This document shows, in pieces, positions 24,905-33,573 of a stretch of DNA of 64,000 nt. The stretch is from assembly GCF_029167105.1 (NCBI RefSeq), contig NZ_JARFML010000017.1, positions 1-64,000 of the forward strand, written 5' to 3'. Position numbers and translations under genes: made by a program. Below the pieces are notes generated by a model, which was given only the letters and a program-made list of their open reading frames with translations, made no database searches and had not been told where the DNA came from. This stretch comes from Bradyrhizobium yuanmingense. Lineage in GTDB: Bacteria > Pseudomonadota > Alphaproteobacteria > Rhizobiales > Xanthobacteraceae. Position 1 is the stretch's first letter; every line of letters begins with the position of its first letter.

Positions 24905-26275
24905 ATGGCGCGAGACCAGATCGACATGACACCGCTGCAATCACGCGACGAACTCGTCGCGTGGTTCGAGGCGGGCTGCAAGGACCCGTCCGAATTCCGC
25001 ATGGGCACCGAGCACGAGAAGACGCCGTTCACGCTCGACGGTCATCGTCCGGTGCCTTACGAGGGCGCGCGCGGCATCGGCGCGCTGCTCGAAGGCATGA
25101 AGCTCCTGCTCGGCTGGGAGCCGATCATGGAGCAGGGCAACATCATCGGCCTCTACGACGTCACCGGCGGCGGCGCCATCTCGCTCGAGCCCGGCGGACA
25201 GTTCGAGCTGTCCGGCGCGCCGGTCGAGAACGTGCACCAGACCCAGAGCGAGCTGATGGCGCACTTGGCGCAGGTGCGCGAGATCGCAACCCCGCTCGGC
25301 ATCGGCTTCCTCGGCCTCGGCATGACGCCGTCCTGGTCGCGCGCCGATATCCCGGTGATGCCCAAGGGCCGCTACAAGATCATGACCAATTACATGCCGA
25401 AGGTCGGCCAATACGGCCTCGACATGATGTACCGGACCTGCACGGTGCAGACCAATCTCGACTTCTCGTCGGAAGCCGACATGGTCAAGAAGCTGCGCGT
25501 CTCGCTCGCGCTTCAACCGGTCGCAACCGCGCTGTTCGCCAATTCACCGTTCACTGAGGGCAAGCCGAACGGCTTCCTCTCGTTCCGGTCCGAGATCTGG
25601 CGCGACACCGACAACGCGCGCGCAGGCATGATGCCGTGGGCGTTCGAGGACGGCATGGGGTTCGAGCGCTATGTCGATTATGCGCTGGACGTGCCCATGT
25701 ATTTCGTCAAGCGCGGCGAGGAGTACATTGACGTCTCGGGCTCCTCGTTCCGCGCCTTCTTCGACGGCCGCAACAACAACCTTCCCGGCGAGCGTCCGAC
25801 CTTGTCGGACTGGGCCAACCACCTCTCGACGATCTTCCCGGAAGTGCGGCTGAAGCGCTATCTCGAGATGCGCGGCTCGGACGGCGGCCCATGGGGCCGC
25901 TTGCCGGCGCTGCCGGCGTTCTGGGTCGGGCTGCTCTACGACGATGCCTCGCTCGATGCCGCCTGGGAGATCGTCAAGCACTGGAGCGCGCATGAACGCC
26001 AAGCCCTGCGCGACGACGTGCCGCGCATGGGCTTCAAGGCGCGGATCAAGGACCGCTATCTGTTCGAGATCGCCAAGGAATGCCTCGTTCTTGCCCATGC
26101 TGGCCTGCGCCGGCGCGGCCGGATCGATCAACTCGGCCGCGACGAAACCCGGCATCTCGAGCCGCTCGATCGCATCATCGATTCCGGCCGGACGCCGGCC
26201 GAGGAGATGCTGGATAAATTCAACGGTCCCTGGAAGGGCTCGGTGGAACCGGCCTACGCGGAATACGCGTTCTAG
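24905..26275 (+). CDS. gshA: Glutamate--cysteine ligase, plant/alphaproteobacterial type
   Basis: 456 residues of the GCS2 family, ATP-dependent, joining glutamate to cysteine in the first step of glutathione synthesis. Family motifs include FRMGTEHEK, the glycine-rich GGGAISLEPGGQFELSG, and MPKGRYKIMTNYMP. This class is shared by plants and alphaproteobacteria and differs from E. coli GshA. The gene follows the MarR gene on the same strand and may share its promoter region. No glutathione synthetase is in the window. Confidence 0.94.
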   Translation: MARDQIDMTPLQSRDELVAWFEAGCKDPSEFRMGTEHEKTPFTLDGHRPVPYEGARGIGALLEGMKLLLGWEPIMEQGNIIGLYDVTGGGAISLEPGGQFELSGAPVENVHQTQSELMAHLAQVREIATPLGIGFLGLGMTPSWSRADIPVMPKGRYKIMTNYMPKVGQYGLDMMYRTCTVQTNLDFSSEADMVKKLRVSLALQPVATALFANSPFTEGKPNGFLSFRSEIWRDTDNARAGMMPWAFEDGMGFERYVDYALDVPMYFVKRGEEYIDVSGSSFRAFFDGRNNNLPGERPTLSDWANHLSTIFPEVRLKRYLEMRGSDGGPWGRLPALPAFWVGLLYDDASLDAAWEIVKHWSAHERQALRDDVPRMGFKARIKDRYLFEIAKECLVLAHAGLRRRGRIDQLGRDETRHLEPLDRIIDSGRTPAEEMLDKFNGPWKGSVEPAYAEYAF

Positions 26276-26389
26276 ACCTCTGAAGCCGGGCACCCAGGAT
26301 TCAGCCGTTCATCGCCCATACAGGTTTGCGGCGATCAAATGACCGGCTGAAAAAACCTGAGCGTCGTCAATAACTCGAAAGCTGTTCCG

Positions 26390-26956
26390 ATGGGGAAGGG
26401 CCGCCTGTCCGGGGCCATCATGTCCAGCGCCGCGGCATGTGTCGCGCTGCTTTCGCTTGCGTTTGCGAGCGCGCCGGCGCTTGCCCAGACGGCGTTCGAC
26501 CGGCCCGGCGGCGACTATTTCAGTACGCCCGTCACCTCCGGCGATCCCGAGGATTGCGCGCTGCTGTGCGAGCGCGATCGCCGTTGCCGCTCCTGGAGCT
26601 TCAACTATCCCGATGTCGAAGGCGGCTCGGCCGTGTGCTGGCTGAAGAACACCGTGCCGGCGCGCGTGCCGGGTAGTTGCTGTATCTCGGGCGTGCGCGG
26701 CGCCGGCGTGATCGAGCCGCGCGTCGAAGGCGTCGAGACGTCGATCGACCGTCCCGGCGGCGACTTGCGCAATTTCGAGCTCAAGGACGGCGAAAGCGTC
26801 GAGGCGTGCAAGGCCGCCTGCACCGCCGACAACAAATGCCGCGCCTTCACCTATGCCCGCCCCGGCTACACCGGGCGCGAGGCGCGCTGCTTCCTGAAGA
26901 AGGAAATCAAGCCGCCGCGAAGGAAGGCGGGGTTCACCTCGGGCGTGGTCAGATAG
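26390..26956 (+). CDS. Exported PAN/apple-domain protein
   Basis: 188 residues. A signal peptide (AACVALLSLAFASAPALA, cleaved before QTAFDRPG) is followed by two PAN-type repeats: DCALLCERDRRCRSWSFNY with CWLKNTVP and CCISG, then ACKAACTADNKCRAFTYARP with RCFLKK. Each begins with a (F/I)DRPGGD motif. The paired cysteines should form disulfides in the periplasm. PAN domains bind proteins or carbohydrates; the partner is unknown. The gene stands alone, followed by a perfect inverted repeat. Confidence 0.88.
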   Translation: MGKGRLSGAIMSSAAACVALLSLAFASAPALAQTAFDRPGGDYFSTPVTSGDPEDCALLCERDRRCRSWSFNYPDVEGGSAVCWLKNTVPARVPGSCCISGVRGAGVIEPRVEGVETSIDRPGGDLRNFELKDGESVEACKAACTADNKCRAFTYARPGYTGREARCFLKKEIKPPRRKAGFTSGVVR

Positions 26957-26972
26957 CACGCACTCCCTCCGC

Positions 26973-27052
26973 CGTCATTGCGAGCGCAGCGAAGCAATCC
27001 AGGCTGTTTCCGCGGACGGATTCTGGATTGCTTCGCTGCGCTCGCAATGACG
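26973..27052. repeat. Perfect 29-base inverted repeat
   Basis: The arms at 26973-27001 and 27024-27052 are exact complements, starting CGTCATTGCGAGCGCAGCGA, around a 22-base centre. This is a well-known dispersed element type in bradyrhizobia, from memory. It separates convergent genes and may act as a bidirectional transcription barrier. Confidence 0.85.
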
Positions 27053-27071
27053 GGTAAGATGTAGCGGCATC

Positions 27072-27638
27072 TCACTCCGCCGCGATCACCGTGATCTCCG
27101 GCCACAGCGCCTTCCAGCGCTTAGCCTTCGCTTCGTAGTTCGCCGCGGAAAAATTCGGTCCTGGATTTGGCCGCGCGATCAGTGCCGCAATGTCGTCAAA
27201 CCCGCGCGGTGCGTAGACCTCGTGGCCATCGCTTGCGCGCCTGACGCCGACCTGCGTGTTCTGCGTGAGGAAGCGGTCGATGCCTTCCCTCGAGCTTCTC
27301 AGCGGCGGATAGGGCAGGCCGTGCTTGGCCGGGTACCACATGTGCACGCGGGCCTGGTTGCGGACCTCGATCTTGGCGCCGAGATGCGCGAGGCGCGTAT
27401 GGAGGGTGCGGATCACCGCGTCCTCGGCCTCCCACGATGTATCGGCGTCGAAATAGAACACGTCGTAATCGGCGATGCCGTGGTCGATCGGGCGCCCCGT
27501 GAGCACGTTCCATACCGTCTGCACCAGGCATCCCGACACCAGCCACGCATCCGGTAATGCAAGTCGATGCAGCTCGTCGGCGATCGCGGCGTTGACCGGA
27601 TTGCGTAAGGCGAGCGCGAGGAATTCATCCTTGCTCAC
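27072..27638 (-). CDS. Nucleotidyltransferase family protein (NTP_transf_6-like)
   Basis: 188 residues from a GTG start, 11 bases after the lepB stop. The pattern LPDAWLVSGCLVQTVWNVL and IDHGIADYDVFYFDADTSW, with the acidic pair DYDVFYFD, fits the minimal nucleotidyltransferase fold of this family. RVHMWYPAKHGLPYPPLRSS is another typical block. Substrate and role are unknown. A longer reading starting within lepB is open but would overlap that gene and extends beyond the family's usual N-terminus (ALALRNPVNAAIADEL). Confidence 0.8.
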   Translation of the reverse strand: MSKDEFLALALRNPVNAAIADELHRLALPDAWLVSGCLVQTVWNVLTGRPIDHGIADYDVFYFDADTSWEAEDAVIRTLHTRLAHLGAKIEVRNQARVHMWYPAKHGLPYPPLRSSREGIDRFLTQNTQVGVRRASDGHEVYAPRGFDDIAALIARPNPGPNFSAANYEAKAKRWKALWPEITVIAAE

Positions 27639-27649
27639 CCTGCGGCCAA

Positions 27650-28429
27650 TCAGTGCACGGCGGTGAAGAACCGCGACAGCCTGAATCCGGACAGCCAGGT
27701 CCACACCGGCTGGCTACGCATGCCGAGGTCCCAGGAGCCGACCACTGCGTCTGCACGGCCGATCAGATTGTCGATCGGCAGCAGGCCGACGCCGCCGGAG
27801 CGCAGCGGCACGCGGCTATCGGCGGAATTGTCGCGGTTGTCGCCGAGCACGAACAGATGCCCGGCCGGAACCGTCACCTCGGGCGTGTTGTCGAGCGGAC
27901 CGCTGTCGCGCATTTTGAAGATCAGATGCGAGACGCCGTTCGGCAGCGTCTCGACATAGCGATAGGCGGGCTCGCTGCCGCCGCTGTCGTTCTCGGCGGC
28001 GCCGACGCCGTCCGGCTTCAACTCGGCCGGACGGTCGTTGATGAAGAGCTGGCCCTGCCGCATCTGGATGCGGTCGCCGGGCAAGCCCACGACGCGCTTG
28101 ACCCAGGCCTGCGAACGATCGCCGGGCCAGCGGAAGACGACGACGTCGCCGAGCTTCGGCGTCTCCGCGAACACGCGGCCGCTTTCCGGCAGGCTGATCT
28201 GGATCGGCAGCGACGAGGTGCCGTAGCCATAGGGGAATTTCGAGGCGAGCAGCGCATCACCGATCAGGAGCGTCGGCTCCATCGAGCCCGACGGCACGTA
28301 GAACGGCTCGGCGAGCGCGCCCTTGGCGATGAAGACCGCGGCGACGATGCCGGCGAGCTGAGCGATCTGTCCGCCCCAGCCGCTGCTTTTGCGCTTGGGG
28401 CTGACCGTGACCTTGTCTTCAACACTCAT
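27650..28429 (-). CDS. lepB: Signal peptidase I
   Basis: 259 residues. It removes signal peptides at the outer face of the inner membrane. An N-terminal membrane segment (IAQLAGIVAAVFIAKGALA) is followed by the catalytic serine in PSGSMEPTL, the lysine in WVKRVVGLPGD, and the conserved box GDNRDNSADSR. The start ATG overlaps the stop of tldD as ATGA. That pairing is unusual compared with the common lepB-rnc operon. Another LepB may exist elsewhere in the genome; the window cannot show this. Confidence 0.94.
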   Translation of the reverse strand: MSVEDKVTVSPKRKSSGWGGQIAQLAGIVAAVFIAKGALAEPFYVPSGSMEPTLLIGDALLASKFPYGYGTSSLPIQISLPESGRVFAETPKLGDVVVFRWPGDRSQAWVKRVVGLPGDRIQMRQGQLFINDRPAELKPDGVGAAENDSGGSEPAYRYVETLPNGVSHLIFKMRDSGPLDNTPEVTVPAGHLFVLGDNRDNSADSRVPLRSGGVGLLPIDNLIGRADAVVGSWDLGMRSQPVWTWLSGFRLSRFFTAVH

Positions 28430-29853
28430 GCGCCGGTTCCACCCACGGTGATGCGTTCCATCAGCAGTGACGGCTGGCCGACGCCGACGGGCACGCCCTG
28501 GCCGTTCTTGCCGCAGGTGCCGATGCCGGTGTCGAGCGCAAGGTCGTTGCCGATCATGCGGATGCGATGCAGGTCGGTCGGCCCGTTGCCGATCAGCATG
28601 GCGCCCTTGAGCGGCGCTCCGATCTTGCCGTTCTCGATCTTGTAGGCCTCGGTGCACTGGAACACGTACTTGCCCGAGGTGATGTCGACCTGTCCGCCGC
28701 CGAAATTCGCGGCGAACACGCCGTTCTTCACCGAGGCGATGATCTCGGCCGGATCGCGGTCGCCGGCGAGCATGTAGGTGTTGGTCATGCGCGGCATCGG
28801 CACATGGGCATAACCTTGGCGACGGCCGTTGCCGGTCGGCTTCATGTTCATCAGCCGTGCGTTCTGGCGGTCCTGCATGTAGCCGACCAGGATGCCGTCC
28901 TCGATCAGCACGGTGCGATTGGTCGGCGTGCCCTCGTCGTCGATCGACAGCGAGCCGCGGCGCGAGGCGATGGTGCCGTCGTCGACCACGGTGACGCCCT
29001 TGGCCGCGACCTGCTGGCCCATCAGGCCGGCGAACGCGGACGTCTTCTTGCGGTTGAAATCGCCCTCGAGGCCGTGGCCGACCGCTTCATGCAGCATCAC
29101 GCCGGGCCAGCCGGCGCCCAGCACGACGTCCATCTCGCCCGCGGGGGCGGGGATCGATTCCAGATTGACCAGCGCCTCGCGCAGCGCGCCGTCGGCGGCC
29201 TCGCGCCAGTTCTTGCTCTCGATGAACTCGGCATAGCCGGCGCGGCCGCCATAGCCCTTGCTGCCGCTCTCCTGGCGGTCGCCCTGGCCGGCGACCACGG
29301 AAATGTTGACGCGCACCAGCGGGCGGATGTCGCGATAGCTCTCGCCGTCGGGCCGCAGGATCTCGACGACCTGCCAGGTCGCACCCAGGCTGACGCTGAC
29401 CTGCCGCACCCGCGGGTCCTTGTCGCGCAAGTAAGCGTCGATCTCGGCGAGCAGTTTTACTTTGGTTTCGAAGCCCGGCGCGTCCAGCGGATTGTCGTCG
29501 CCATAGAGGCGGACATTGGTATGTGGGGGCGGCGCCGAGAAGCTGCCGGAGTAGCCGCCGCGCACGGCGGCAACGGCGTCCGCCGCGCGAATCAGCGCCG
29601 GCAGCGACACGTCGGAGGAATGCGCGTAGCCGACCGCATCGTCCTTGACGGCGCGCAGGCCAAATCCCTGCGAGGTGTCATAGGTCGCCTGCTTCAGCCG
29701 CCCATTGTCGAACATCAGCGCTTCGGTCTGGCTGTATTCCAGGAACAGTTCGCCGTCGTCAGCGCCGGAAAGCCCGCGCGCGACCTCGCTGCGAACCTGA
29801 TCGCGGTCGAGATTGGCACGGTCGAGCAGGGAGGTCGTGGCAGGATTGGTCAT
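28426..29853 (-). CDS. tldD: Metalloprotease TldD
   Basis: 475 residues. TldD forms a heterodimeric zinc protease with TldE (PmbA) that trims unfolded peptides and matures some modified peptides. The zinc site is in GVMLHEAVGHGLEGDF, and family positions such as ASRRGSLSIDDEGTPT and GVFAANFGGGQVD are present. TldE is not next to it. The ATG giving MTNPATTSLLDRA is chosen; an ATG four codons earlier is possible. lepB overlaps its 3' end, suggesting a two- or three-gene transcript. Confidence 0.95.
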   Translation of the reverse strand: MTNPATTSLLDRANLDRDQVRSEVARGLSGADDGELFLEYSQTEALMFDNGRLKQATYDTSQGFGLRAVKDDAVGYAHSSDVSLPALIRAADAVAAVRGGYSGSFSAPPPHTNVRLYGDDNPLDAPGFETKVKLLAEIDAYLRDKDPRVRQVSVSLGATWQVVEILRPDGESYRDIRPLVRVNISVVAGQGDRQESGSKGYGGRAGYAEFIESKNWREAADGALREALVNLESIPAPAGEMDVVLGAGWPGVMLHEAVGHGLEGDFNRKKTSAFAGLMGQQVAAKGVTVVDDGTIASRRGSLSIDDEGTPTNRTVLIEDGILVGYMQDRQNARLMNMKPTGNGRRQGYAHVPMPRMTNTYMLAGDRDPAEIIASVKNGVFAANFGGGQVDITSGKYVFQCTEAYKIENGKIGAPLKGAMLIGNGPTDLHRIRMIGNDLALDTGIGTCGKNGQGVPVGVGQPSLLMERITVGGTGA

Positions 29854-29965
29854 GCGTCCGTCCATTAGCCGGGGATGTGGGGCAAGATAATGGTTTCGGA
29901 TCGGTTCCGCGAGGGCGCGAAGCCTCACATTACGGAAACAAAAGGATTGTCAGGATTAGCCGCTC

Positions 29966-30499
29966 CTACGGCAGCTTATCGTAGCCCTCGCCGAGCCCGT
30001 TCAGGCTGAGCGGGAAGCCGATGCCTTCTTCCGGGGTCTCGAAGATGATGAAGGTCGCGGTCTTGGCGCTGCGGAGCTGACCGAGCAGCTTGTCCTCCAG
30101 GACCACCTCGGCGACGCAGCCGTTGGGCAGGCAGCGGACGAAGCCGGCGCGGCCGACGTCCTGGTTGTCGAGCTTGAGCCCGAGGCCGGAGGGCAACAGG
30201 ACCCCGAGCGGAGCGACCACGCGCATCAGCCGGCTCTTCTGGTCAGCGGTCTTGAGCACGATCACGGTCAGGCCGGCATTGGAGCGGTCTTCCGCCACCA
30301 CGCTCTGAATCAGGGCGCATTGCTCGGTCTGGGCGCCGGGCGGGGTGTCGCAGCGGATCTGCCAGTCGCCATGGACGGAGCGCACCGCGCCCTGCGCATG
30401 GGCAAGCCCCGGCAGCGCCAGCAGGACCATCGCAGCCACGAGGGCGGCGAGCGCCGGGAGGCCGTTCGCCGGCCTTGCCATCGATCTCGAAAGCCCCAT
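29966..30499 (-). CDS. Invasion-associated locus B (IalB) family exported protein
   Basis: 177 residues with a signal peptide (LAALVAAMVLLALPGLAHA, cleaved before QGAVRSV). The mature protein has the IalB pattern VHGDWQIRCDTPPGAQTEQC, VLLPSGLGLKLD, FVRCLPNGCVAEV and TFIIFETPEEGIGFPLSLNG, with four conserved cysteines that probably form two disulfides. IalB in Bartonella aids erythrocyte invasion, but homologues in free-living rhizobia have no proven function. The start giving MGLSRSMARPANG is preferred because it places the signal peptide at the N-terminus. Confidence 0.9.
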   Translation of the reverse strand: MGLSRSMARPANGLPALAALVAAMVLLALPGLAHAQGAVRSVHGDWQIRCDTPPGAQTEQCALIQSVVAEDRSNAGLTVIVLKTADQKSRLMRVVAPLGVLLPSGLGLKLDNQDVGRAGFVRCLPNGCVAEVVLEDKLLGQLRSAKTATFIIFETPEEGIGFPLSLNGLGEGYDKLP

Positions 30500-30779
30500 C
30501 GGGTCGGTCCCTCTGCTCGCCTGGGTTGCTCGCGCTTGGCGGACTGATCTGGCGGACTGATACGGAATGACGGCGTCTTGAAGGCGATTCCCAAGCAAAT
30601 TCCGCGCCGCGCACACCGCCATTGCCCGCACGAATCAGGCTGCCGCGTGGCAGTCTTCCAGTGCCTACCGCGGGCAATTTCGCTGTCAAGCCGCAGCGTC
30701 CCGGGAAACGGTATTTTTGTCTGATCTTGCTGGGAAATATCTTGCCGGTGATGGCTGGCAGGCGGGGCTCAAGACTGCA

Positions 30780-30793
30780 TTGCGATAGATCAA
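30780..30793. promoter_or_regulatory. Candidate FNR/FixK-type binding site
   Basis: TTGCGATAGATCAA fits the TTG(A/C)-N6-(T/G)CAA pattern known for FixK2 sites in bradyrhizobia. It lies 164 bases before ctaC and 280 bases before the divergent IalB-like gene. The 458-base gap 30500-30957 holds no gene that I can support. If functional, the site would imply oxygen-dependent control of one of the two units. Confidence 0.35.
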
Positions 30794-30957
30794 GAATTAT
30801 GGTTTGAGAGGCTTGATTTCGCGTTCTAGCGATCTGGCCCCAATTCCTCTTAGAGGTATTCTTGCGTGGCGGTTTGTCGGACTGGCGGAGCGAATAAGCG
30901 TTTCCCGCAAACAGGGAAATGCACGTGGGGTGATTTCGGAAGGGGAGCGCGAACGAC

Positions 30958-31812
30958 ATGAGGATGTCGATGGGTCGGGTGGGCCGGCAACTGCTGGGAT
31001 TGGCCACCATCGCCTTGGTGGCGGCTGGAGTCACGCTGGCGACGGGTGGTGCGGCATTGGCCGAGCTCGGGCAGCCGTCGCCGTGGGAGTGGACGCTCCA
31101 GCAGTCCGGTTCCCCGGTGATGGACAACATCGTCTGGTTCCATAACTTCCTCTTCGTGCTGATCACCCTGATCACGCTGTTCGTCCTGGCGCTGCTCGTG
31201 ATCGTGGTCGTCAAGTTCAACGCGAAGGCCAATCCGGTGCCGTCGCGGACCACCCACAACACGCTGATCGAGGTGGCTTGGACGCTCGTCCCGGTGCTGA
31301 TCCTGGTCGGCATTTCGGTGCCGTCGTTCCGGCTGCTGTTCCTGGAGCTCGACATTCCGAAAGCGGACCTGACCGTGAAGGCGACCGGCAAGCAGTGGTA
31401 CTGGTCCTATGCCTATCCGGATAACGGCAAGTTCGAATTCGATTCGCTGATGGCGCAGGACAAGCAGCCCCGTCTGCTCGGCGTCGACAACGAGATGGTG
31501 GTGCCGGTCAACAAGGTGATTCGCGTCCAGACCACGGGTGCGGACGTCATCCATGCGTTCGCGCTGCCGGCTTTCGGCGTCAAGATCGACGCCATTCCCG
31601 GCCGTCTGAACGAGACCTGGTTCAAGGCCACCAAGACCGGCATGTACTACGGTCAGTGCTCGGAACTGTGCGGCAAGGATCACGCCTTCATGCCGATTGC
31701 GATCCGCGTGGTGAGCGACCAGGAGTTCGCCTCCTGGGTCGAGACGGCGAAGAAGAAGTTTGCGAGCGGCGGCACCAGCACCTACGCCTCCGCGGCCGGC
31801 CCGACGCAGTAA
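30958..31812 (+). CDS. ctaC: Cytochrome c oxidase subunit II, aa3 type
   Basis: 284 residues. It holds the binuclear CuA centre that accepts electrons from cytochrome c. A signal-like N-terminus (LATIALVAAGVTLATG) precedes two membrane helices (NFLFVLITLITLFVLALLVI, VAWTLVPVLILVGI). The periplasmic cupredoxin domain contains KQWYWSYAYPD and the CuA ligands in CSELCGKDHAFMPI. GGGGAGCG lies before the ATG. It is the first gene of the oxidase operon, 83 bases before ctaD, with a small GGACCT-CCAA-AGGTCC hairpin in the gap. Confidence 0.97.
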   Translation: MRMSMGRVGRQLLGLATIALVAAGVTLATGGAALAELGQPSPWEWTLQQSGSPVMDNIVWFHNFLFVLITLITLFVLALLVIVVVKFNAKANPVPSRTTHNTLIEVAWTLVPVLILVGISVPSFRLLFLELDIPKADLTVKATGKQWYWSYAYPDNGKFEFDSLMAQDKQPRLLGVDNEMVVPVNKVIRVQTTGADVIHAFALPAFGVKIDAIPGRLNETWFKATKTGMYYGQCSELCGKDHAFMPIAIRVVSDQEFASWVETAKKKFASGGTSTYASAAGPTQ

Positions 31813-31895
31813 GCGCCGGGGGCGGCCTGAGGGACTGAAAGCGATAAGGGTGGGACCTCCAAAGGTCCGAATGGGACGCAAGGCAGGATTTGAAA

Positions 31896-33512
31896 ATGGC
31901 AACGAGCGCAGCGGCACACGGCGATCACGCGCATCATGACGAGCATGCCCATCCGACCGGATGGCGGCGCTACGTCTATTCGACCAATCACAAGGACATC
32001 GGCACGATGTACCTGATCTTCGCGGTCGTCGCCGGCATCATCGGTGCGGCGATGTCGATCGCGATCCGGGCCGAGCTGATGTATCCGGGCGTGCAGGTCT
32101 TCCACGAGGCCCACACCTACAACGTGTTCGTGACCTCGCACGGCCTGATCATGATCTTCTTCATGGTCATGCCCGCGATGATCGGCGGCTTCGGCAACTG
32201 GTTCGTACCGCTGATGATCGGCGCGCCCGACATGGCGTTCCCGCGCATGAACAACATCTCGTTCTGGCTGCTGCCGGCATCGTTCGCGCTGCTCTTGATG
32301 TCGACCTTCGTCGAGGGCGAGCCGGGCTCCAACGGCGTCGGGGCGGGTTGGACCATCTACGCGCCGCTGTCGACCTCGGGCCATCCCGGCCCGGCGGTCG
32401 ACTTCGCGATCCTGTCGCTGCACCTCGCCGGTGCCTCCTCGATCCTGGGCGCGATCAACTTCATCACCACCATCTTCAACATGCGCGCGCCGGGCATGAC
32501 CCTGCACAAGATGCCGCTGTTCGTGTGGTCGATCCTGGTGACGGTGTTCCTGCTGCTGTTGTCGCTGCCGGTGCTCGCCGGTGCGATCACCATGCTGCTC
32601 ACCGACCGCAATTTCGGCACGACGTTCTTCGCTCCCGACGGCGGCGGCGACCCCGTGCTGTTCCAGCATCTGTTCTGGTTCTTCGGTCACCCCGAGGTCT
32701 ACATCCTGATCCTGCCCGGCTTCGGCATGATCAGCCAGATCGTCTCGACCTTCTCGCGCAAGCCCGTGTTCGGCTATCTCGGCATGGCCTACGCCATGGT
32801 CGCGATCGGCGGCATCGGCTTCGTGGTGTGGGCGCACCACATGTACACGGTCGGCATGTCCTCGGCGACGCAGGCCTATTTCGTCGCCGCCACGATGGTC
32901 ATCGCCGTTCCGACCGGCGTGAAGATCTTCTCCTGGATCGCCACGATGTGGGGCGGCTCGATCGAGTTCCGCGCGCCGATGATCTGGGCGGTGGGCTTCA
33001 TCTTCCTGTTCACGGTCGGCGGCGTCACCGGCGTCGTGCTGGCGAACGCGGGTGTCGATCGCGTGCTCCAGGAGACCTATTACGTCGTTGCGCACTTCCA
33101 TTACGTGCTGTCGCTCGGTGCGGTATTCGCGATCTTCGCCGGTTGGTACTACTGGTTCCCGAAGATGTCGGGCTACATGTACAATGAGGGGCTCGCCAAG
33201 CTGCACTTCTGGGTCACCTTCGTCGGCGTCAACCTGGTGTTCTTCCCGCAGCACTTCCTCGGCCTGTCCGGCATGCCGCGCCGCTACATCGACTATCCCG
33301 ATGCGTTCGCGGGCTGGAACCTGGTCTCGTCGGTCGGCTCCTACATCTCCGGCTTCGGCGTGCTGATCTTCCTCTACTGCGTGCTGGACGCCTTCATGAA
33401 GAGGGTGCCGGCAGGCGACAATCCATGGGGTGCCGGCGCGACCACGCTGGAGTGGACGCTGTCCTCGCCGCCGCCCTTCCATCAGTTCGAAGTGCTGCCC
33501 CGCGTGCAGTAA
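31896..33512 (+). CDS. ctaD: Cytochrome c oxidase subunit I, aa3 type
   Basis: 538 residues with twelve membrane helices. It is the catalytic subunit with heme a and the heme a3-CuB site. Conserved positions visible include WFFGHPEVYILILPGFG (D-channel glutamate), VWAHHMYTVG (CuB histidines), PTGVKIFSW (K-channel lysine) and YVVAHFHYVLS (heme ligands). The glutamate marks a type A1 oxidase. The ATG giving MATSAAAHGDHAHHDEH is chosen over an in-frame TTG two codons earlier. The histidine-rich N-terminus is common in the genus. Confidence 0.98.
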   Translation: MATSAAAHGDHAHHDEHAHPTGWRRYVYSTNHKDIGTMYLIFAVVAGIIGAAMSIAIRAELMYPGVQVFHEAHTYNVFVTSHGLIMIFFMVMPAMIGGFGNWFVPLMIGAPDMAFPRMNNISFWLLPASFALLLMSTFVEGEPGSNGVGAGWTIYAPLSTSGHPGPAVDFAILSLHLAGASSILGAINFITTIFNMRAPGMTLHKMPLFVWSILVTVFLLLLSLPVLAGAITMLLTDRNFGTTFFAPDGGGDPVLFQHLFWFFGHPEVYILILPGFGMISQIVSTFSRKPVFGYLGMAYAMVAIGGIGFVVWAHHMYTVGMSSATQAYFVAATMVIAVPTGVKIFSWIATMWGGSIEFRAPMIWAVGFIFLFTVGGVTGVVLANAGVDRVLQETYYVVAHFHYVLSLGAVFAIFAGWYYWFPKMSGYMYNEGLAKLHFWVTFVGVNLVFFPQHFLGLSGMPRRYIDYPDAFAGWNLVSSVGSYISGFGVLIFLYCVLDAFMKRVPAGDNPWGAGATTLEWTLSSPPPFHQFEVLPRVQ

Positions 33513-33521
33513 GCAATCTCC

Positions 33522-33546
33522 CGCGGCGCCCGTGACGGGCGCCGCG
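33522..33546 (+). other. Strong intercistronic hairpin between ctaD and ctaB
   Basis: CGCGGCGCCC at 33522-33531 pairs perfectly with GGGCGCCGCG at 33537-33546 around GTGAC. No T run follows, so it is more likely an RNA stability or processing element that sets higher levels of the upstream ctaCD message than a terminator. Confidence 0.6.
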
Positions 33547-33573
33547 GCGCTGTAACGAAGCGAGTAGATCTAA

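Noticed and set aside
26973..27052. Insertion sequence ends
   Set aside because: The perfect inverted repeat encloses only 22 bases and no transposase gene; it is a dispersed repeat or miniature element, not an IS.
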